Positions 1 through 10,276 of a stretch of DNA of 57,142 nucleotides are shown in pieces; position 1 is the stretch's first letter; the number at the start of each line of letters is the position of its first letter. Source of the stretch: Hyphomicrobiales bacterium (lineage in GTDB: Bacteria; Pseudomonadota; Alphaproteobacteria; Rhizobiales; Beijerinckiaceae); contig JAQGKD010000095.1 in assembly GCA_028290285.1 (NCBI GenBank), positions 1-57,142 of the forward strand, given 5' to 3'. The notes below the pieces were generated by a model, which made no database searches, was not told the origin of the DNA, and saw only the letters and a list, made by a program, of their open reading frames with translations. A program made the position numbers and the translations under genes.

Positions 1-65
1 CGATCTCGCTCGCCATGGTGGTGATCGTGGCCGGCGTGCTCCAGTTCACCGGCTGGGGCAACTGA
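1..65 (+). CDS. nuoH: NADH-quinone oxidoreductase subunit H, 3' end only
   Basis: Only the last 20 codons are present, in the frame that starts at base 3 and ends with TGA at 63-65. The visible C-terminus is hydrophobic (ISLAMVVIVAGVLQFTG, then WGN), as expected for the last membrane helix of NuoH, the proton-channel subunit linking the quinone site of complex I to its antiporter arm. The identity rests mainly on position directly upstream of nuoI, with one small gene between. The fragment alone is too short for a family assignment. Confidence 0.65.
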   Translation, partial: ISLAMVVIVAGVLQFTGWGN

Positions 66-311
66 ATGTCGCCCGGAGACAATCCGGGCCTCGTCGGCGC
101 CTTGCTGGGGCTTTGCCTTGGCGTGGCGGAATATGTGATCGTATTGCGCATGATCGGCGCGGCCGTCGGCCGCGAAGCCAGGCGCGATCCGGCCAATGTC
201 GATTTCGAGGGCTTCGGCGCCCGCATGCGTCCCATACGCATCGCGATGCTGGTCGGAGCCTTCGCTGTCCTGCCCGCGGTCGGCTATGTCGCCGGGCGGA
301 CGCTGTTGTAA
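66..311 (+). CDS. small membrane protein inside the nuo operon, unknown function
   Basis: An 81-residue protein whose ATG directly follows the nuoH stop codon, so it is almost certainly translated with the operon. It has two hydrophobic stretches, about residues 10-31 ([17 protein letters not shown]) and 57-80 ([19 protein letters not shown]), joined by a charged loop containing [21 protein letters not shown] do not recognise a named family and it is not one of the 14 canonical Nuo subunits. Its place between nuoH and nuoI suggests a small accessory or assembly protein of complex I in this lineage. That role is inference from position only. Confidence 0.7.
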   Translation: MSPGDNPGLVGALLGLCLGVAEYVIVLRMIGAAVGREARRDPANVDFEGFGARMRPIRIAMLVGAFAVLPAVGYVAGRTLL

Positions 312-324
312 CGAGGTGGTTGGA

Positions 325-813
325 ATGAAACTCGACCGAGCCGCAAAGGCGCTCTTCCTGAAGGAGTTCGTCGGGGCCATTGGCCTCTCGATGCGCTATT
401 TCTTCAAGCCGAAGGCGACCATCAACTATCCGCACGAGAAGAACCCCATCTCGCCGCGCTTCCGTGGCGAGCATGCGCTGCGCCGCTACCCCAACGGCGA
501 AGAGCGTTGCATTGCCTGCAAGCTCTGCGAGGCGATCTGCCCGGCGCAGGCCATCACCATCGAGGCGGGACCGCGCCGCAACGACGGCACGCGCCGCACG
601 ACGCGCTACGACATCGACATGGTGAAGTGCATCTATTGCGGCTACTGCCAGGAAGCCTGCCCTGTCGACGCCATCGTCGAAGGGCCGAACCAGGAGTTCG
701 CGGTCGAAACCCGCGAGGAACTCTATTACGACAAGACGCGCCTTCTCGAGAACGGCGCGCGCTGGGAACGTGAAATCGCCCGAAACATCGCGCTCGACGC
801 GCCTTATCGGTGA
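325..813 (+). CDS. nuoI: NADH-quinone oxidoreductase subunit I (2x[4Fe-4S])
   Basis: The 162-residue ferredoxin-like subunit of complex I carries clusters N6a and N6b and passes electrons from the peripheral arm toward NuoB and quinone. Both cysteine motifs are intact: C62, C65, C68, C72 ([12 protein letters not shown]) and C102, C105, C108, C112 ([12 protein letters not shown]). The start at 325 gives the normal N-terminus [15 protein letters not shown]; a longer open frame upstream is not needed. It follows the small membrane protein by 13 bp, and a 114 bp gap separates it from nuoJ. Confidence 0.97.
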   Translation: MKLDRAAKALFLKEFVGAIGLSMRYFFKPKATINYPHEKNPISPRFRGEHALRRYPNGEERCIACKLCEAICPAQAITIEAGPRRNDGTRRTTRYDIDMVKCIYCGYCQEACPVDAIVEGPNQEFAVETREELYYDKTRLLENGARWEREIARNIALDAPYR

Positions 814-927
814 GATCGCCGTTCAGGCGAATTGACGAGCCGCTCCGCGCCTGTCAGGGCAGGGGCAGCAGAGACGAAAGATCAGAGACCCCGGCGCCCC
901 TGCGTCCGGGACAACGAGGTTGATGCC

Positions 928-1533
928 ATGAATGCCGCCGCGGCCTTCTTCTATATCTTCTCGACCGTGATGGTCGGATCGGCCTTCATGGTCATTTCCG
1001 CGCGCAATCCGGTTCACTCGGTGCTTTTCCTGATCCTCGCCTTCGTCAACGCGGCGGGGCTCTTCATGCTGCTGGGGGCAGAGTTCCTGGCGATGATCAT
1101 CGTCATCGTTTATGTCGGCGCCGTGGCGGTGCTCTTCCTCTTCGTCGTCATGATGCTGGATGTCGACTTCGCCGAGCTGAAGCAGGGCTTCCTGCAATAT
1201 CTGCCGATCGGAGCACTGATCGGGGTCGCCGTGCTGATCGAACTCGTGCTCGTCGTCGGCGCCTGGACCATGTCGCCCGCATCCATCGGCGCGGCCAGTT
1301 CGCCCATCGAGCCGGATGTGTCGAACACGCTCGCGCTGGGACGGCTGCTTTACACGAAATATGTCTACTTCTTCCAGGCGGCGGGACTCGTGCTGCTGAC
1401 CGCCATGATCGGCGCCATCGTGCTGACGCTCCGCCACAAGCCCAACGTCAAGCGGCAGAACATCGCCGAGCAGAACGCGCGCGACAAGTCCGACGTGGAA
1501 CTCAAGAAAGTGCCCTCGCGGGCCGGCGTGTGA
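928..1533 (+). CDS. nuoJ: NADH-quinone oxidoreductase subunit J
   Basis: A 201-residue membrane subunit of complex I. Five hydrophobic segments are visible, including the conserved stretch near residues 50-75 ([24 protein letters not shown]) that holds the pi-bulge helix important for coupling. The start at 928 gives [17 protein letters not shown], the usual NuoJ N-terminus. The upstream in-frame extension to 832 runs through the intergenic gap and looks non-coding. The charged tail (residues about 165-201) is longer than in E. coli, as is common in alphaproteobacteria. Confidence 0.95.
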   Translation: MNAAAAFFYIFSTVMVGSAFMVISARNPVHSVLFLILAFVNAAGLFMLLGAEFLAMIIVIVYVGAVAVLFLFVVMMLDVDFAELKQGFLQYLPIGALIGVAVLIELVLVVGAWTMSPASIGAASSPIEPDVSNTLALGRLLYTKYVYFFQAAGLVLLTAMIGAIVLTLRHKPNVKRQNIAEQNARDKSDVELKKVPSRAGV

Positions 1534-1543
1534 GGATCGGATC

Positions 1544-1852
1544 ATGACCATCGGGCTCAACCAATATCTGATCGTCGCGGCGATGCTCTTCACCATCGGC
1601 ATCGCGGGCATCATCCTCAACCGCAAGAACATCCTCGTCATTCTGATGTCGGTCGAGCTGATCCTGCTGTCGGTGAACATCAACCTCGTCGCCTTCTCGA
1701 GCTTCCTCGGCGATCTGACCGGGCAGGTATTCTCCCTGTTCATTCTGACGGTGGCGGCTGCCGAGGCTGCGATCGGCCTTGCCGTTCTCGTCACTTACTT
1801 CCGCAACCGCGGCTCCATCGCGGTTGAAGACATCAACATGATGAAGGGCTGA
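1544..1852 (+). CDS. nuoK: NADH-quinone oxidoreductase subunit K
   Basis: A 102-residue, three-helix membrane subunit homologous to MrpC. It shows the family pattern: an N-terminal helix ([17 protein letters not shown]), the [20 protein letters not shown] segment with the conserved glutamate of helix 2, and a third helix with [11 protein letters not shown] containing the second conserved glutamate. Both acidic residues belong to the proton path. It starts 10 bp after nuoJ and ends 8 bp before nuoL. Confidence 0.97.
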   Translation: MTIGLNQYLIVAAMLFTIGIAGIILNRKNILVILMSVELILLSVNINLVAFSSFLGDLTGQVFSLFILTVAAAEAAIGLAVLVTYFRNRGSIAVEDINMMKG

Positions 1853-1860
1853 GCGGGCGT

Positions 1861-3915
1861 ATGTACACTGCAATCGTCTTTCTGCCCCTTCTCGGCTTTC
1901 TCATCGTCGGCCTCTTCGGCCGTCAGCTGGGACCGCGCCCCTCGGAACTCGTCACAACGGGTCTGCTCTTCGTCTCGGCGGTGCTCGCCTGGGTGACTTT
2001 CATCAGCGTCGGCTACGGCCATGTGCCGCTGAACGTGCCCGTCATCGCCAACTGGATGACATCGGGCACGCTCCGCGTGGACTGGGCGCTGCGCGTCGAC
2101 ACGCTGACGTCTGTCATGCTCGTCGTGGTGACGACCGTGTCGGCGCTCGTGCACCTCTATTCCATCGGCTACATGCACGAGGATCCGGCCCGTCCGCGCT
2201 TCTTCGCGTATCTGTCGCTCTTCACCTTCGCCATGCTCATGCTGGTGACCGCTGACAATCTGGTTCAGATGTTCTTTGGCTGGGAGGGCGTCGGTCTCGC
2301 CTCCTACCTGCTGATCGGCTTCTGGTACGAAAAGCCGTCGGCCAATGCCGCGGCCATCAAGGCCTTCGTCGTCAACCGCGTGGGCGACTTCGGTTTTGCG
2401 CTCGGCATCTTCATGATCTTCGCGCTGACGGGATCCGTCGGCTTCGACCAGATCTTCGCGGCGGCACCCGGCCTCGCGAACAAGACGATCCATGTCTTCG
2501 GCATGAATGCCGACGCCATGACCATCACCTGCCTGCTGCTCTTCATGGGCGCCATGGGCAAGTCCGCGCAGTTCCTGCTGCACACCTGGCTGCCGGACGC
2601 GATGGAAGGCCCGACGCCCGTGTCGGCCCTCATCCATGCCGCGACCATGGTGACGGCCGGCGTGTTCATGGTGGCGCGTCTCTCGCCGCTTTTCGAACAG
2701 GCCCCCGCCGCGCTCACCGTCGTGACGATCGTTGGCGCGACAACGGCATTTTTTGCCGCGACAGTCGGTCTGGTGCAGAACGACATCAAGCGCGTCATCG
2801 CCTATTCGACCTGCTCGCAGCTCGGCTACATGTTCGTTGCGCTGGGCATCGGCGGTTATTCGCTCGCCATCTTCCATCTGTTCACGCACGCCTTCTTCAA
2901 GGCGCTGCTCTTCTTGGGCGCGGGCTCGGTCATCCACGCGATGCACCACGAGCAGGATATGCGCCGCATGGGCGGCCTGCGGAAGGATATTCCCTTCACC
3001 TTCTGGATGATGACCATCGGCACGCTCGCGCTGACCGGCTTCCCGCTGACGGCGGGCTATTTCTCGAAGGACGCGATCATTGAGGCCTCCTATGCCGCGA
3101 GCGCCCATTCCTCGGCCGCCGTCTACGGCTTCCTCATGACGATGATCGCGGCTGGCCTGACGTCCTTCTACTCATGGCGTCTGGTGTTCATGACTTTCTT
3201 CGGTCATCGCGCACCGGCCGTGGACTCGCATGCTGCGCATGGCATTGACGAGCTGGGCGCAGCTGCTCCGGCTCATGACCCGAAGCACGCTGCCGTGCGG
3301 CACCCCAACGACCATTCGCAGACGCATCACGGCCACGCCGATCATCATGCGCCCCATGAATCGCCCCTGGTGATGCTTGTGCCACTCGGCGTTCTTGCCG
3401 CCGGTGCGCTGCTGGCCGGTCTCGTGTTCTCGGGCCATTTCATCGGCCACGCCTATGACGAATTCTGGAAGGGCTCGCTCTTTACGAGCGCGAACAACCA
3501 CATCCTGCATGAAATGCACGACGTGCCCTTCATCGCGGAATATGGCGCGACCATCATGATGGCGCTGGGCTTCCTTGGCGCGCTCTATGTCTACATCCTG
3601 GCGCCGGGAACAGCACAGCGGATCGCCGAGCGTCACGGCCTGCTGTACCGCTTCCTCCTCAACAAATGGTATTTCGACGAACTCTACGACTTCCTCTTCG
3701 TGCGTCCCGCCTTCTGGCTCGGCCGCCTGTTCTGGAAGGGTGGGGACGGACGCATCATCGACGGTCTCGGGCCTGACGGGATTTCCGCGCGCGTGGTCGA
3801 CGTTACCAACCGGGTCGTAAAATTGCAGACCGGCTATGTCTATCACTACGCCTTCGCCATGTTGATTGGCGTGGCGGCGTTCATCACATGGTACCTGGTC
3901 GGGGGAGTGCGCTGA
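1861..3915 (+). CDS. nuoL: NADH-quinone oxidoreductase subunit L (antiporter-like)
   Basis: A 684-residue distal proton-pumping subunit with the long lateral helix at its C-terminus. Diagnostic segments are [18 protein letters not shown] (helix 5 glutamate), [24 protein letters not shown] and the [19 protein letters not shown] block. Residues about 453-500 form a loop unusually rich in histidine (HAAHG, then [14 protein letters not shown]) between the last antiporter helices and the lateral helix. Such loops occur in other alphaproteobacterial NuoL proteins, so this is lineage-typical rather than unique. Its TGA shares one base with the nuoM ATG. Confidence 0.98.
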   Translation: MYTAIVFLPLLGFLIVGLFGRQLGPRPSELVTTGLLFVSAVLAWVTFISVGYGHVPLNVPVIANWMTSGTLRVDWALRVDTLTSVMLVVVTTVSALVHLYSIGYMHEDPARPRFFAYLSLFTFAMLMLVTADNLVQMFFGWEGVGLASYLLIGFWYEKPSANAAAIKAFVVNRVGDFGFALGIFMIFALTGSVGFDQIFAAAPGLANKTIHVFGMNADAMTITCLLLFMGAMGKSAQFLLHTWLPDAMEGPTPVSALIHAATMVTAGVFMVARLSPLFEQAPAALTVVTIVGATTAFFAATVGLVQNDIKRVIAYSTCSQLGYMFVALGIGGYSLAIFHLFTHAFFKALLFLGAGSVIHAMHHEQDMRRMGGLRKDIPFTFWMMTIGTLALTGFPLTAGYFSKDAIIEASYAASAHSSAAVYGFLMTMIAAGLTSFYSWRLVFMTFFGHRAPAVDSHAAHGIDELGAAAPAHDPKHAAVRHPNDHSQTHHGHADHHAPHESPLVMLVPLGVLAAGALLAGLVFSGHFIGHAYDEFWKGSLFTSANNHILHEMHDVPFIAEYGATIMMALGFLGALYVYILAPGTAQRIAERHGLLYRFLLNKWYFDELYDFLFVRPAFWLGRLFWKGGDGRIIDGLGPDGISARVVDVTNRVVKLQTGYVYHYAFAMLIGVAAFITWYLVGGVR

Positions 3916-5426
3916 TGTTCGGCTTCGGCATTCTCACCGGACTGGTCGTCCTGCCGCTGGTCGGCGCGGCCTTCATCCTCGCCCTGCGCGGCGACGACGA
4001 GGCGACGCGCAACAATGCGCGCTGGGCAGCGATGGTCACCACGCTCATCACCTTCATCCTGGCCATCGTCGCATGGGGCCGGTTCGAGATCGCGAACCCT
4101 GCCTTCCAGCTCGTCGAGCAGAAGGAATGGCTGGGCTCCGGCATCGTCTACAAGCTGGGCGTAGACGGCATATCCATGCCGTTCGTCCTGCTGACGGCGT
4201 TCCTGATGCCGTTCTGCATCCTTGCCTCCTGGGAAACGATCAACACGCGCGTCCGCGAATACATGATCGCCTTCCTGGTGCTGGAGACGCTGATGATCGG
4301 CGTGTTCTGCGCGCTCGATCTCGTGCTGTTCTACGTCTTCTTCGAAGGCGGCCTGATCCCGATGTTCCTCATCATCGGCATCTGGGGCGGCAAGCGCCGC
4401 ATCTATGCGAGCTTCAAGTTCTTCCTCTACACGCTCGCCGGCTCGCTGCTCATGCTGCTCGCCATCTTCGCCATGTACGGCGTGGCGGGCACGACCGACA
4501 TCGTGACGTTGCTCAAGACGTCCTTCCCCGCATCCATGCAGAAATGGCTGTGGCTGGCCTTCTTCGCGTCCTTCGCGGTGAAAATGCCGATGTGGCCGGT
4601 TCACACCTGGCTGCCGGATGCGCACGTCGAGGCGCCTACCGCCGGTTCCGTCATCCTCGCGGGCATTCTGCTGAAGATGGGCGGCTACGGCTTCCTGCGC
4701 TTTTCCGTGCCGATGTTCCCGGACGCGTCGCAATATTTCGCGCCGCTGGTCTTCACGCTCTCGGTCATCGCGATCGTCTATACCTCGCTCGTCGCGCTGG
4801 TGCAGGAGGACATCAAGAAGCTGATCGCCTATTCGTCCGTGGCGCACATGGGCTTCGTCACCATGGGCATCTTCGCCATGAACCAGCAGGGCGTGCAGGG
4901 CGCTGTTTTCCAGATGGTGTCGCACGGGCTCGTCTCGGGCGCGCTCTTCCTCTGTGTCGGCGTCGTCTACGACCGCATGCACACACGCGAGATCGCGGCC
5001 TACGGCGGGATCGTGAAGCGCATGCCGCTCTACGCGGTCGCCATGATGGTCTTCACCATGGCGAATGTCGGCCTGCCTGGGACGTCAGGCTTCGTGGGCG
5101 AGTTCCTGACGCTGGTCGGAGCCTTCAATTCCAACAGCTGGGTTGCGCTCTTCGCGACATCGGGCGTCATTCTTTCAGCGGCTTACGCGCTCTATCTCTA
5201 CCGGCGCGTCATCTTCGGCGTGCTCGACAAGCCGAGCCTGAAGAACATCAAGGATCTGTCGCCCCGCGAGATCGTCCTGCTGGCGCCGCTGCTTGTTCTC
5301 ACCATCTATTACGGCGTGCAGCCCGGCCCGATCCTCGACGCCTGCGCGGCCTCCGTGACGCTGCTCGTCAAGAATCTCGACACGGCACTCGCGGTCACCA
5401 AGACCGCAGCCCTCGCGCTGCACTGA
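3915..5426 (+). CDS. nuoM: NADH-quinone oxidoreductase subunit M (antiporter-like)
   Basis: A 503-residue Mrp-antiporter-like subunit of the complex I membrane arm. Typical blocks are [20 protein letters not shown] with the helix 5 glutamate, [24 protein letters not shown] and [19 protein letters not shown]. The start at 3915 ([15 protein letters not shown]) overlaps the nuoL stop as TGATG, a sign of translational coupling. An in-frame ATG at 3888 lies inside nuoL and is not needed. Confidence 0.98.
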   Translation: MFGFGILTGLVVLPLVGAAFILALRGDDEATRNNARWAAMVTTLITFILAIVAWGRFEIANPAFQLVEQKEWLGSGIVYKLGVDGISMPFVLLTAFLMPFCILASWETINTRVREYMIAFLVLETLMIGVFCALDLVLFYVFFEGGLIPMFLIIGIWGGKRRIYASFKFFLYTLAGSLLMLLAIFAMYGVAGTTDIVTLLKTSFPASMQKWLWLAFFASFAVKMPMWPVHTWLPDAHVEAPTAGSVILAGILLKMGGYGFLRFSVPMFPDASQYFAPLVFTLSVIAIVYTSLVALVQEDIKKLIAYSSVAHMGFVTMGIFAMNQQGVQGAVFQMVSHGLVSGALFLCVGVVYDRMHTREIAAYGGIVKRMPLYAVAMMVFTMANVGLPGTSGFVGEFLTLVGAFNSNSWVALFATSGVILSAAYALYLYRRVIFGVLDKPSLKNIKDLSPREIVLLAPLLVLTIYYGVQPGPILDACAASVTLLVKNLDTALAVTKTAALALH

Positions 5427-5438
5427 GGAAACGAGACC

Positions 5439-6869
5439 ATGCCTCCCATTTCCTTCGCGCTCGCCCATTCGCTGCCGGAACTCCTTCTGGCCGCCGGGGC
5501 GCTCGTTCTTCTCATGCTCGGCGCCTTCCGCGCCGGCAAGGGTGACTGGATCATCTCCGAACTGGCCATCGGCCTGCTGGGCATCGCGCTGATCACGCTT
5601 TTCTTCCCGTTGGAAAAGGCGCTGATCTGGGACGGCGCTTTCATCGACGACGCCTTCGCACGCTTCATGAAGGCGCTCGCACTGATCGGCGCGATCGTCA
5701 GCCTCGTCCTTTCGCGCGAGTATATGGCGCGCGAGAAGATCGATCAGTTCGAGTTCCCCGTGCTCATCATCCTGGCGACGGTCGGCATGATGATGCTGAT
5801 CTCGGCCCAGAGCCTGATCGCGCTCTATCTCGGCCTCGAACTGATGAGCCTCGCGCTCTATGTCGTCGCAGCCTTCCACCGCGACAACGTCCGCGCTTCA
5901 GAAGCGGGACTGAAGTATTTCGTGCTCGGCGCACTGTCGTCGGGCATGCTGCTCTACGGCTCCTCGCTGATCTACGGCTTTTCCGGCACGGTCTCCTTCA
6001 CCGGCATTGCGCTCGCCCTGCACGGCGATGTGTCCATCGGCATCGTCTTCGGGCTGGTCTTCCTGATCGCGGGCCTCGCGTTCAAGATGTCGCTCGTGCC
6101 GTTCCACATGTGGACGCCGGACGTCTACGAGGGCGCGCCGACTCCGGTGACAGCCTTCTTCGCCTCGGCCCCGAAAATGGCGGCCGTTGCGATCACGTTG
6201 CGCATCATCATCACCGCCTTCCCCGGCATCGCCACGCAATGGCAGCAGATCATCGTCTTTATCTCGCTGATGTCGATGGCGCTCGGCTCCTTCGCGGCTA
6301 TCGGGCAGACGAACCTGAAGCGGCTGATGGCCTATTCGTCCATCGGCCACATGGGCTTCGCCATGGTCGGCCTCGTGCCCGGCACGGAGCAGGGCATTCG
6401 CGGCGTGCTGGTCTATATGGCGATCTATCTCGTCATGACTCTGGGCACCTTCGCCGCCATTCTCTCGATGCGCATCGGCGACAAATACGTCGAAACCATC
6501 GCGGACCTCGGCGGCCTCTATCGCAATAACGGCATGATGGCCTTTTTCCTCTCCATGATGATGTTCTCGCTGGCTGGCATCCCGCCGCTCGCGGGCTTCT
6601 TCGCCAAGCTTTACGTGTTCCAGCCCGCAGTCGACGCGGGGTTCTACTGGCTGGCGGTCATCGGCGTCCTGCTGAGCGTGGTCTCGGCCTTCTATTATCT
6701 GCGGGTCGTCAAGGTGATCTATTTCGATGAGCCGGTCGCAGCCTTCTCGCCAGTCAATCGTGAAGTGACCGGCGTACTGGTGGTGGCGAGTCTCGCCATC
6801 CTGCTCTTCTGGGTCTATCCCGGCCCGATCGTCTCTGCGGCAACGTCTGCCGCGAAGTCTCTCTTCTGA
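5439..6869 (+). CDS. nuoN: NADH-quinone oxidoreductase subunit N (antiporter-like)
   Basis: A 476-residue third antiporter-like subunit, adjacent to NuoK in the complex. Recognisable blocks are YLGLELMSLALYVVAAFHR, FKMSLVPFHMWTPDVYEGAPTPVTAFF and NLKRLMAYSSIGHMGFAMVG. It follows nuoM by 12 bp and is the last nuo gene. birA begins 14 bp later with no obvious terminator, so birA is probably read from the same transcript. Confidence 0.98.
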   Translation: MPPISFALAHSLPELLLAAGALVLLMLGAFRAGKGDWIISELAIGLLGIALITLFFPLEKALIWDGAFIDDAFARFMKALALIGAIVSLVLSREYMAREKIDQFEFPVLIILATVGMMMLISAQSLIALYLGLELMSLALYVVAAFHRDNVRASEAGLKYFVLGALSSGMLLYGSSLIYGFSGTVSFTGIALALHGDVSIGIVFGLVFLIAGLAFKMSLVPFHMWTPDVYEGAPTPVTAFFASAPKMAAVAITLRIIITAFPGIATQWQQIIVFISLMSMALGSFAAIGQTNLKRLMAYSSIGHMGFAMVGLVPGTEQGIRGVLVYMAIYLVMTLGTFAAILSMRIGDKYVETIADLGGLYRNNGMMAFFLSMMMFSLAGIPPLAGFFAKLYVFQPAVDAGFYWLAVIGVLLSVVSAFYYLRVVKVIYFDEPVAAFSPVNREVTGVLVVASLAILLFWVYPGPIVSAATSAAKSLF

Positions 6870-6883
6870 ACGCGACAGGGAAG

Positions 6884-7660
6884 ATGCAAGAGGGCGGAGC
6901 ATCCCGCCTCGAGTGGCTGGATCAGGTGGATTCCACCAACGAGGAGGCCATGCGCCGCGCCCGCTCCGGAGATCCCGGCGGGCTGTGGATCGCTGCGCGC
7001 CAGCAGACCAGCGGCCGCGGACGGCAGGGCCGGAGCTGGATCTCTCCGCCGGGCAATCTGGCGGCGAGCCTTCTGTTGATCGACCCATCGCAACCCCGCG
7101 ACGCCCCCCAACTCAGCTTCGTTGCCGGTGTCGCGCTCGCGTCGGCCATCGCCGATCTCATGCCGGGCCAGCCCGCGCCGCGTCTGAAGTGGCCCAACGA
7201 TCTGGTGTTCGAAGGGGCCAAGCTGTCCGGCCTTTTGCTCGAAGCTTCACAACTGGCGGACGGCAGATTCGCTTGTGTGATCGGTTTCGGGGTAAATGTA
7301 ATAGCTCACCCATCCGATCTCGCTTATCCCACGACGGATCTGCGAGAGCTCGGATGCCGGACGACGGCGCGGGATTTGCTGAATAAGCTTCGCGCGGCCG
7401 TAGCACTTTGGCTTCATCGCTGGCAGGGTGGGACAGATTTCGAGGTGGTGCGCAGCGCTTGGCTCGCGCGCGCCGCCGGTTTGGGGCAGGACATTCGGGT
7501 CGTCGCAGGGACGCGCGTGCTGGAAGGCATCTTCCGCACCGTCGATGCGACGGGGCAATTAATCTTGGATACGCAGGCCGGTACGGAAACGGTGGCGGCG
7601 GGAGACGTCTTTCTCGTTCGCGGGTCCGACAACAAGGCCGCAGGGCAGGGAATCAGGTGA
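6884..7660 (+). CDS. birA: biotin--[acetyl-CoA-carboxylase] ligase
   Basis: A 258-residue biotin protein ligase that makes biotinyl-AMP and transfers biotin to the carrier lysine of acetyl-CoA carboxylase and other carboxylases. The catalytic GRGRQGRSW loop is at residues 44-52, followed by KWPNDLVFEGAKLSGLLLE and the VIGFGVNV segment. No N-terminal helix-turn-helix domain is present, so this is the monofunctional (class I) enzyme and not the E. coli-type repressor. The C-terminal SH3-like domain occupies about residues 208-250. It sits between nuoN and the RNase J gene. Confidence 0.95.
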   Translation: MQEGGASRLEWLDQVDSTNEEAMRRARSGDPGGLWIAARQQTSGRGRQGRSWISPPGNLAASLLLIDPSQPRDAPQLSFVAGVALASAIADLMPGQPAPRLKWPNDLVFEGAKLSGLLLEASQLADGRFACVIGFGVNVIAHPSDLAYPTTDLRELGCRTTARDLLNKLRAAVALWLHRWQGGTDFEVVRSAWLARAAGLGQDIRVVAGTRVLEGIFRTVDATGQLILDTQAGTETVAAGDVFLVRGSDNKAAGQGIR

Positions 7661-7663
7661 GTA

Positions 7664-9334
7664 ATGGTCATGGCTGACGGTGAATTGGTTCTCGTTCCGC
7701 TGGGCGGATTGGGCGAGATCGGAATGAACGCGATGTGCTACGGCTTCGGGCCGAAGAACCATCGCAAATGGATCCTCGTCGATCTCGGTATCGCATTCGC
7801 GGGGCCGGAGCTGCCCGGCATCGACGTGCTGATGCCCGACCTCACCTTCATCGAGAAGATGAAGAAGGACCTCATCGCCTTGGTGATTACCCATGCACAT
7901 GAGGACCATATCGGTGCAGTCGCCGATTTGTGGCCGCGCCTGAACGTGCCCGTCTACGCGACGCGCTTCGCCGCCGGCCTGCTCGAGACCAAGCGTCTCA
8001 ATGAGCCGGGTGCGCCCAAGATCCCGCTCAACGTGGTGGAGATGGGCAAGCCGTTCCAGCTCGGGCCATTCTCGATCGAATATGTGCGCATGGCGCATTC
8101 TATTCCCGAAAGCTCCGGCCTCGCCATTCGCACGCCGGCTGGCCTCGTCCTGCATACGGGCGACTGGAAGATTGACGAGACCCCGCTGGTCGGCTGGGCG
8201 ACGGACGAGAAGCGCCTGCGCGAACTGGGTGACGAAGGCGTGCTGGCGCTCGTTTCCGATTCGACCAATATCCTGCGCGAAGGCCAGAGCCCGTCGGAGA
8301 CGGATGTCGCCAAGGCGCTCGCGGTTCTCGTGGCCAATGCTCCGGGCAGGGTGGTCGTCACCACCTTCGCGTCCAATGTCGCGCGTCTGCGCGCTGTGGC
8401 CGATGCAGCTGTCGCGGCGGGCCGCACGGTCGTCGTCGTCGGCCGCGCAATGGAGCGTGTGGTGCAGGTTGCCCGCGAATGCGGCTATCTCGACGGTGTG
8501 CCGACGTTCCTCTCTGCCGAAGCGTTTGGCTATCTTGCGCGCGAACAGATCGTCATCCTCGCGACCGGCAGCCAGGGCGAACCCCGCGCCGCCCTCGCGC
8601 GCATTGCTGCCAACGAGCATCCGGAAGTGACGCTCACACCGGGCGACCGCGTGATCTTTTCGTCGCGCACCATTCCCGGCAACGAGAAGGGCGTCGGCGA
8701 GATCATCAACGGCCTCGTCACGCAGGGTGTCGAGGTCGTCACAGACCGCGACGGCCTCGTTCACGTGTCGGGACATCCGCGCCGCGCCGAAGTGGCCAAG
8801 ATGTATGAGTGGACCAGGCCGCAGATCGCGGTCCCGGCGCATGGCGAAGCCGTCCATCTCGACGAGCACGCCCGCTTCGCGCATACGCATGGCGCCAAGA
8901 AGGTCGTGCGCGCCCGCAATGGCGACGTGGTGCTGATCGGCCCGGGCGACCCCGGCGTGATCGACCAGGCGCAGCATGGCCGCCTCTGCAAGGACGGCAA
9001 CATCCTGCTGCCGCTCAAGGACGACGCCGTGCGCGCCCGCCTCGCCCTGTCCTTTGCGGGCATCGTCTCGATCGCACTCGCGATCAACGTCAAGGGCGAT
9101 GTCGTTGGCGATCCCGACGTGATGTTGTCGGGCCTGCCCGCTCGCACGCGCGATGGCAAGCCAATGGACGAAGTGGTGGATGACGCGATCTTCAGCACGC
9201 TCGACAATCTGTCCCGCGCCAGACGGCGCGATGCGGATGCGACTGGCCAGTCGGTAGAACGCGCGGTGCGCAACACCTTGCGTCAGGTCTGGGGCAAGAA
9301 GCCCGTCGTCCACGTGCTGGTGGTCGAAGTCTGA
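7664..9334 (+). CDS. rnj: ribonuclease J
   Basis: A 556-residue metallo-beta-lactamase/beta-CASP nuclease with 5'-to-3' exonuclease and endonuclease activity in RNA turnover. The metal-binding HxHxDH motif is at residues 77-82 (HAHEDH), with later ligands in HTGDWKIDE and the VSGHPRR and PAHGE segments. The first ATG at 7664 and a second at 7670 are both usable. Alphaproteobacteria have RNase J alongside RNase E, unlike E. coli. It follows birA by 3 bp and is followed 22 bp later by mce, the usual order in this order of bacteria. Confidence 0.96.
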   Translation: MVMADGELVLVPLGGLGEIGMNAMCYGFGPKNHRKWILVDLGIAFAGPELPGIDVLMPDLTFIEKMKKDLIALVITHAHEDHIGAVADLWPRLNVPVYATRFAAGLLETKRLNEPGAPKIPLNVVEMGKPFQLGPFSIEYVRMAHSIPESSGLAIRTPAGLVLHTGDWKIDETPLVGWATDEKRLRELGDEGVLALVSDSTNILREGQSPSETDVAKALAVLVANAPGRVVVTTFASNVARLRAVADAAVAAGRTVVVVGRAMERVVQVARECGYLDGVPTFLSAEAFGYLAREQIVILATGSQGEPRAALARIAANEHPEVTLTPGDRVIFSSRTIPGNEKGVGEIINGLVTQGVEVVTDRDGLVHVSGHPRRAEVAKMYEWTRPQIAVPAHGEAVHLDEHARFAHTHGAKKVVRARNGDVVLIGPGDPGVIDQAQHGRLCKDGNILLPLKDDAVRARLALSFAGIVSIALAINVKGDVVGDPDVMLSGLPARTRDGKPMDEVVDDAIFSTLDNLSRARRRDADATGQSVERAVRNTLRQVWGKKPVVHVLVVEV

Positions 9335-9356
9335 GCAGGGCTCAAGGGAGAGTGCG

Positions 9357-9761
9357 ATGATCGGTCGTTTGAATCATGTGGCGATTGCCGTGAAGGATCT
9401 CGGCCGGGCCACCGCACTCTACCGCGATACGCTGGGAGCCCACGTCTCCCAGCCCATTCCGCAGCCGGCACACGGCGTGACCGTGGTGTTCATAGAACTG
9501 CCCAACACCAAGATTGAACTGCTCGAGCCGCTGGGCGCCGATTCGCCCATCGCCAAGTTCCTCGAGAAGAACCCGGACGGTGGCATGCACCACGTCTGCT
9601 ACGAGGTGGATGACATCTACGCGGCCCGCGACAGGCTGAAGGCAGGCGGTGCGCGCGTTCTGGGTGACGGCGAGCCGAAGACGGGTGCCCACGGCAAGCC
9701 GGTGCTCTTCCTGCACCCCAAGGACTTCAACGGGACCTTGGTGGAGCTGGAGCAGGTCTGA
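9357..9761 (+). CDS. mce: methylmalonyl-CoA epimerase
   Basis: A 134-residue glyoxalase-fold (VOC) protein that interconverts (2R)- and (2S)-methylmalonyl-CoA in the propionyl-CoA to succinyl-CoA route. The two beta-alpha-beta-beta-beta repeats are clear. Probable metal ligands are H7 (LNHVAIAVKDL), the glutamate of KIELLEPLG, H98 or its neighbour in GGMHHVCYEVDD, and E131 in LVELEQV. The GVTVVFIELPNTKIELLEP block is typical of the epimerase rather than lactoylglutathione lyase. A good ribosome site (GGGAG) precedes the ATG. Confidence 0.93.
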   Translation: MIGRLNHVAIAVKDLGRATALYRDTLGAHVSQPIPQPAHGVTVVFIELPNTKIELLEPLGADSPIAKFLEKNPDGGMHHVCYEVDDIYAARDRLKAGGARVLGDGEPKTGAHGKPVLFLHPKDFNGTLVELEQV

Positions 9762-9872
9762 GGCCGCCTGCGCCTGCGTCCTATGGTCCGTGAGGCACGA
9801 GCGGACAGGCCCGGGCGCGCATGCTAGAACGCGGCGCACGAATATTGCCCGCCCGCAGTGAAGGGTCGCCTC

Positions 9873-10100
9873 ATGTCCACGCCCATGTCCATCGCGGTCT
9901 ACTTCACGATCTGGTGGACGGTGCTCTTCGCCGTCCTGCCGTTCGGCATCCGGTCGCAGCACGAGTCGGGGGAGATCGCCGAGGGCACCGATCCCGGCGC
10001 GCCAGTTGCTCCGCGCCTCATGGTCAAGGCAATCGTAACGACAGCGGTATCGGCGGTTCTCTTCGCAGGGCTTTACGCCTATGTGCAGTGGATGGGCTGA
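9873..10100 (+). CDS. DUF1467 family membrane protein
   Basis: A 75-residue protein starting MSTPMSIAVYFTIWWTVLF, with two membrane helices (residues about 6-26 and 50-71) and the PFGIRSQ motif after the first helix that defines the DUF1467 family. The function is unknown. In Hyphomicrobiales it commonly lies between mce and proS, so the position is as expected. The start at 9873 is chosen because GAAGGG precedes it by seven bases; the earlier in-frame ATG at 9858 lies upstream of that site. Confidence 0.88.
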   Translation: MSTPMSIAVYFTIWWTVLFAVLPFGIRSQHESGEIAEGTDPGAPVAPRLMVKAIVTTAVSAVLFAGLYAYVQWMG

Positions 10101-10276
10101 CGGCACGTCGACGTTAGATTCCAGCTCACGGCCATGAACGCTTGACCATGGCGGCAGGGCCGTTTAGTTGAGACCCACTCTCGAACGGGGCACCACCGCG
10201 GTGCAGACGCTTCGCAACAAGCGAGACGTGACGGGAGTTCGGCGAAAAGACATGCCAAGCTTGGCATGAAAGGTGA

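Noticed and set aside
1795..3108. 437-codon minus-strand open frame opposite nuoL (and similar ones opposite nuoM, nuoN, rnj)
   Set aside because: They are rich in R, H, E, D and Q, as expected from the complement of GC-rich membrane-protein codons, and lack domains. They are shadows of the nuo and rnj genes.
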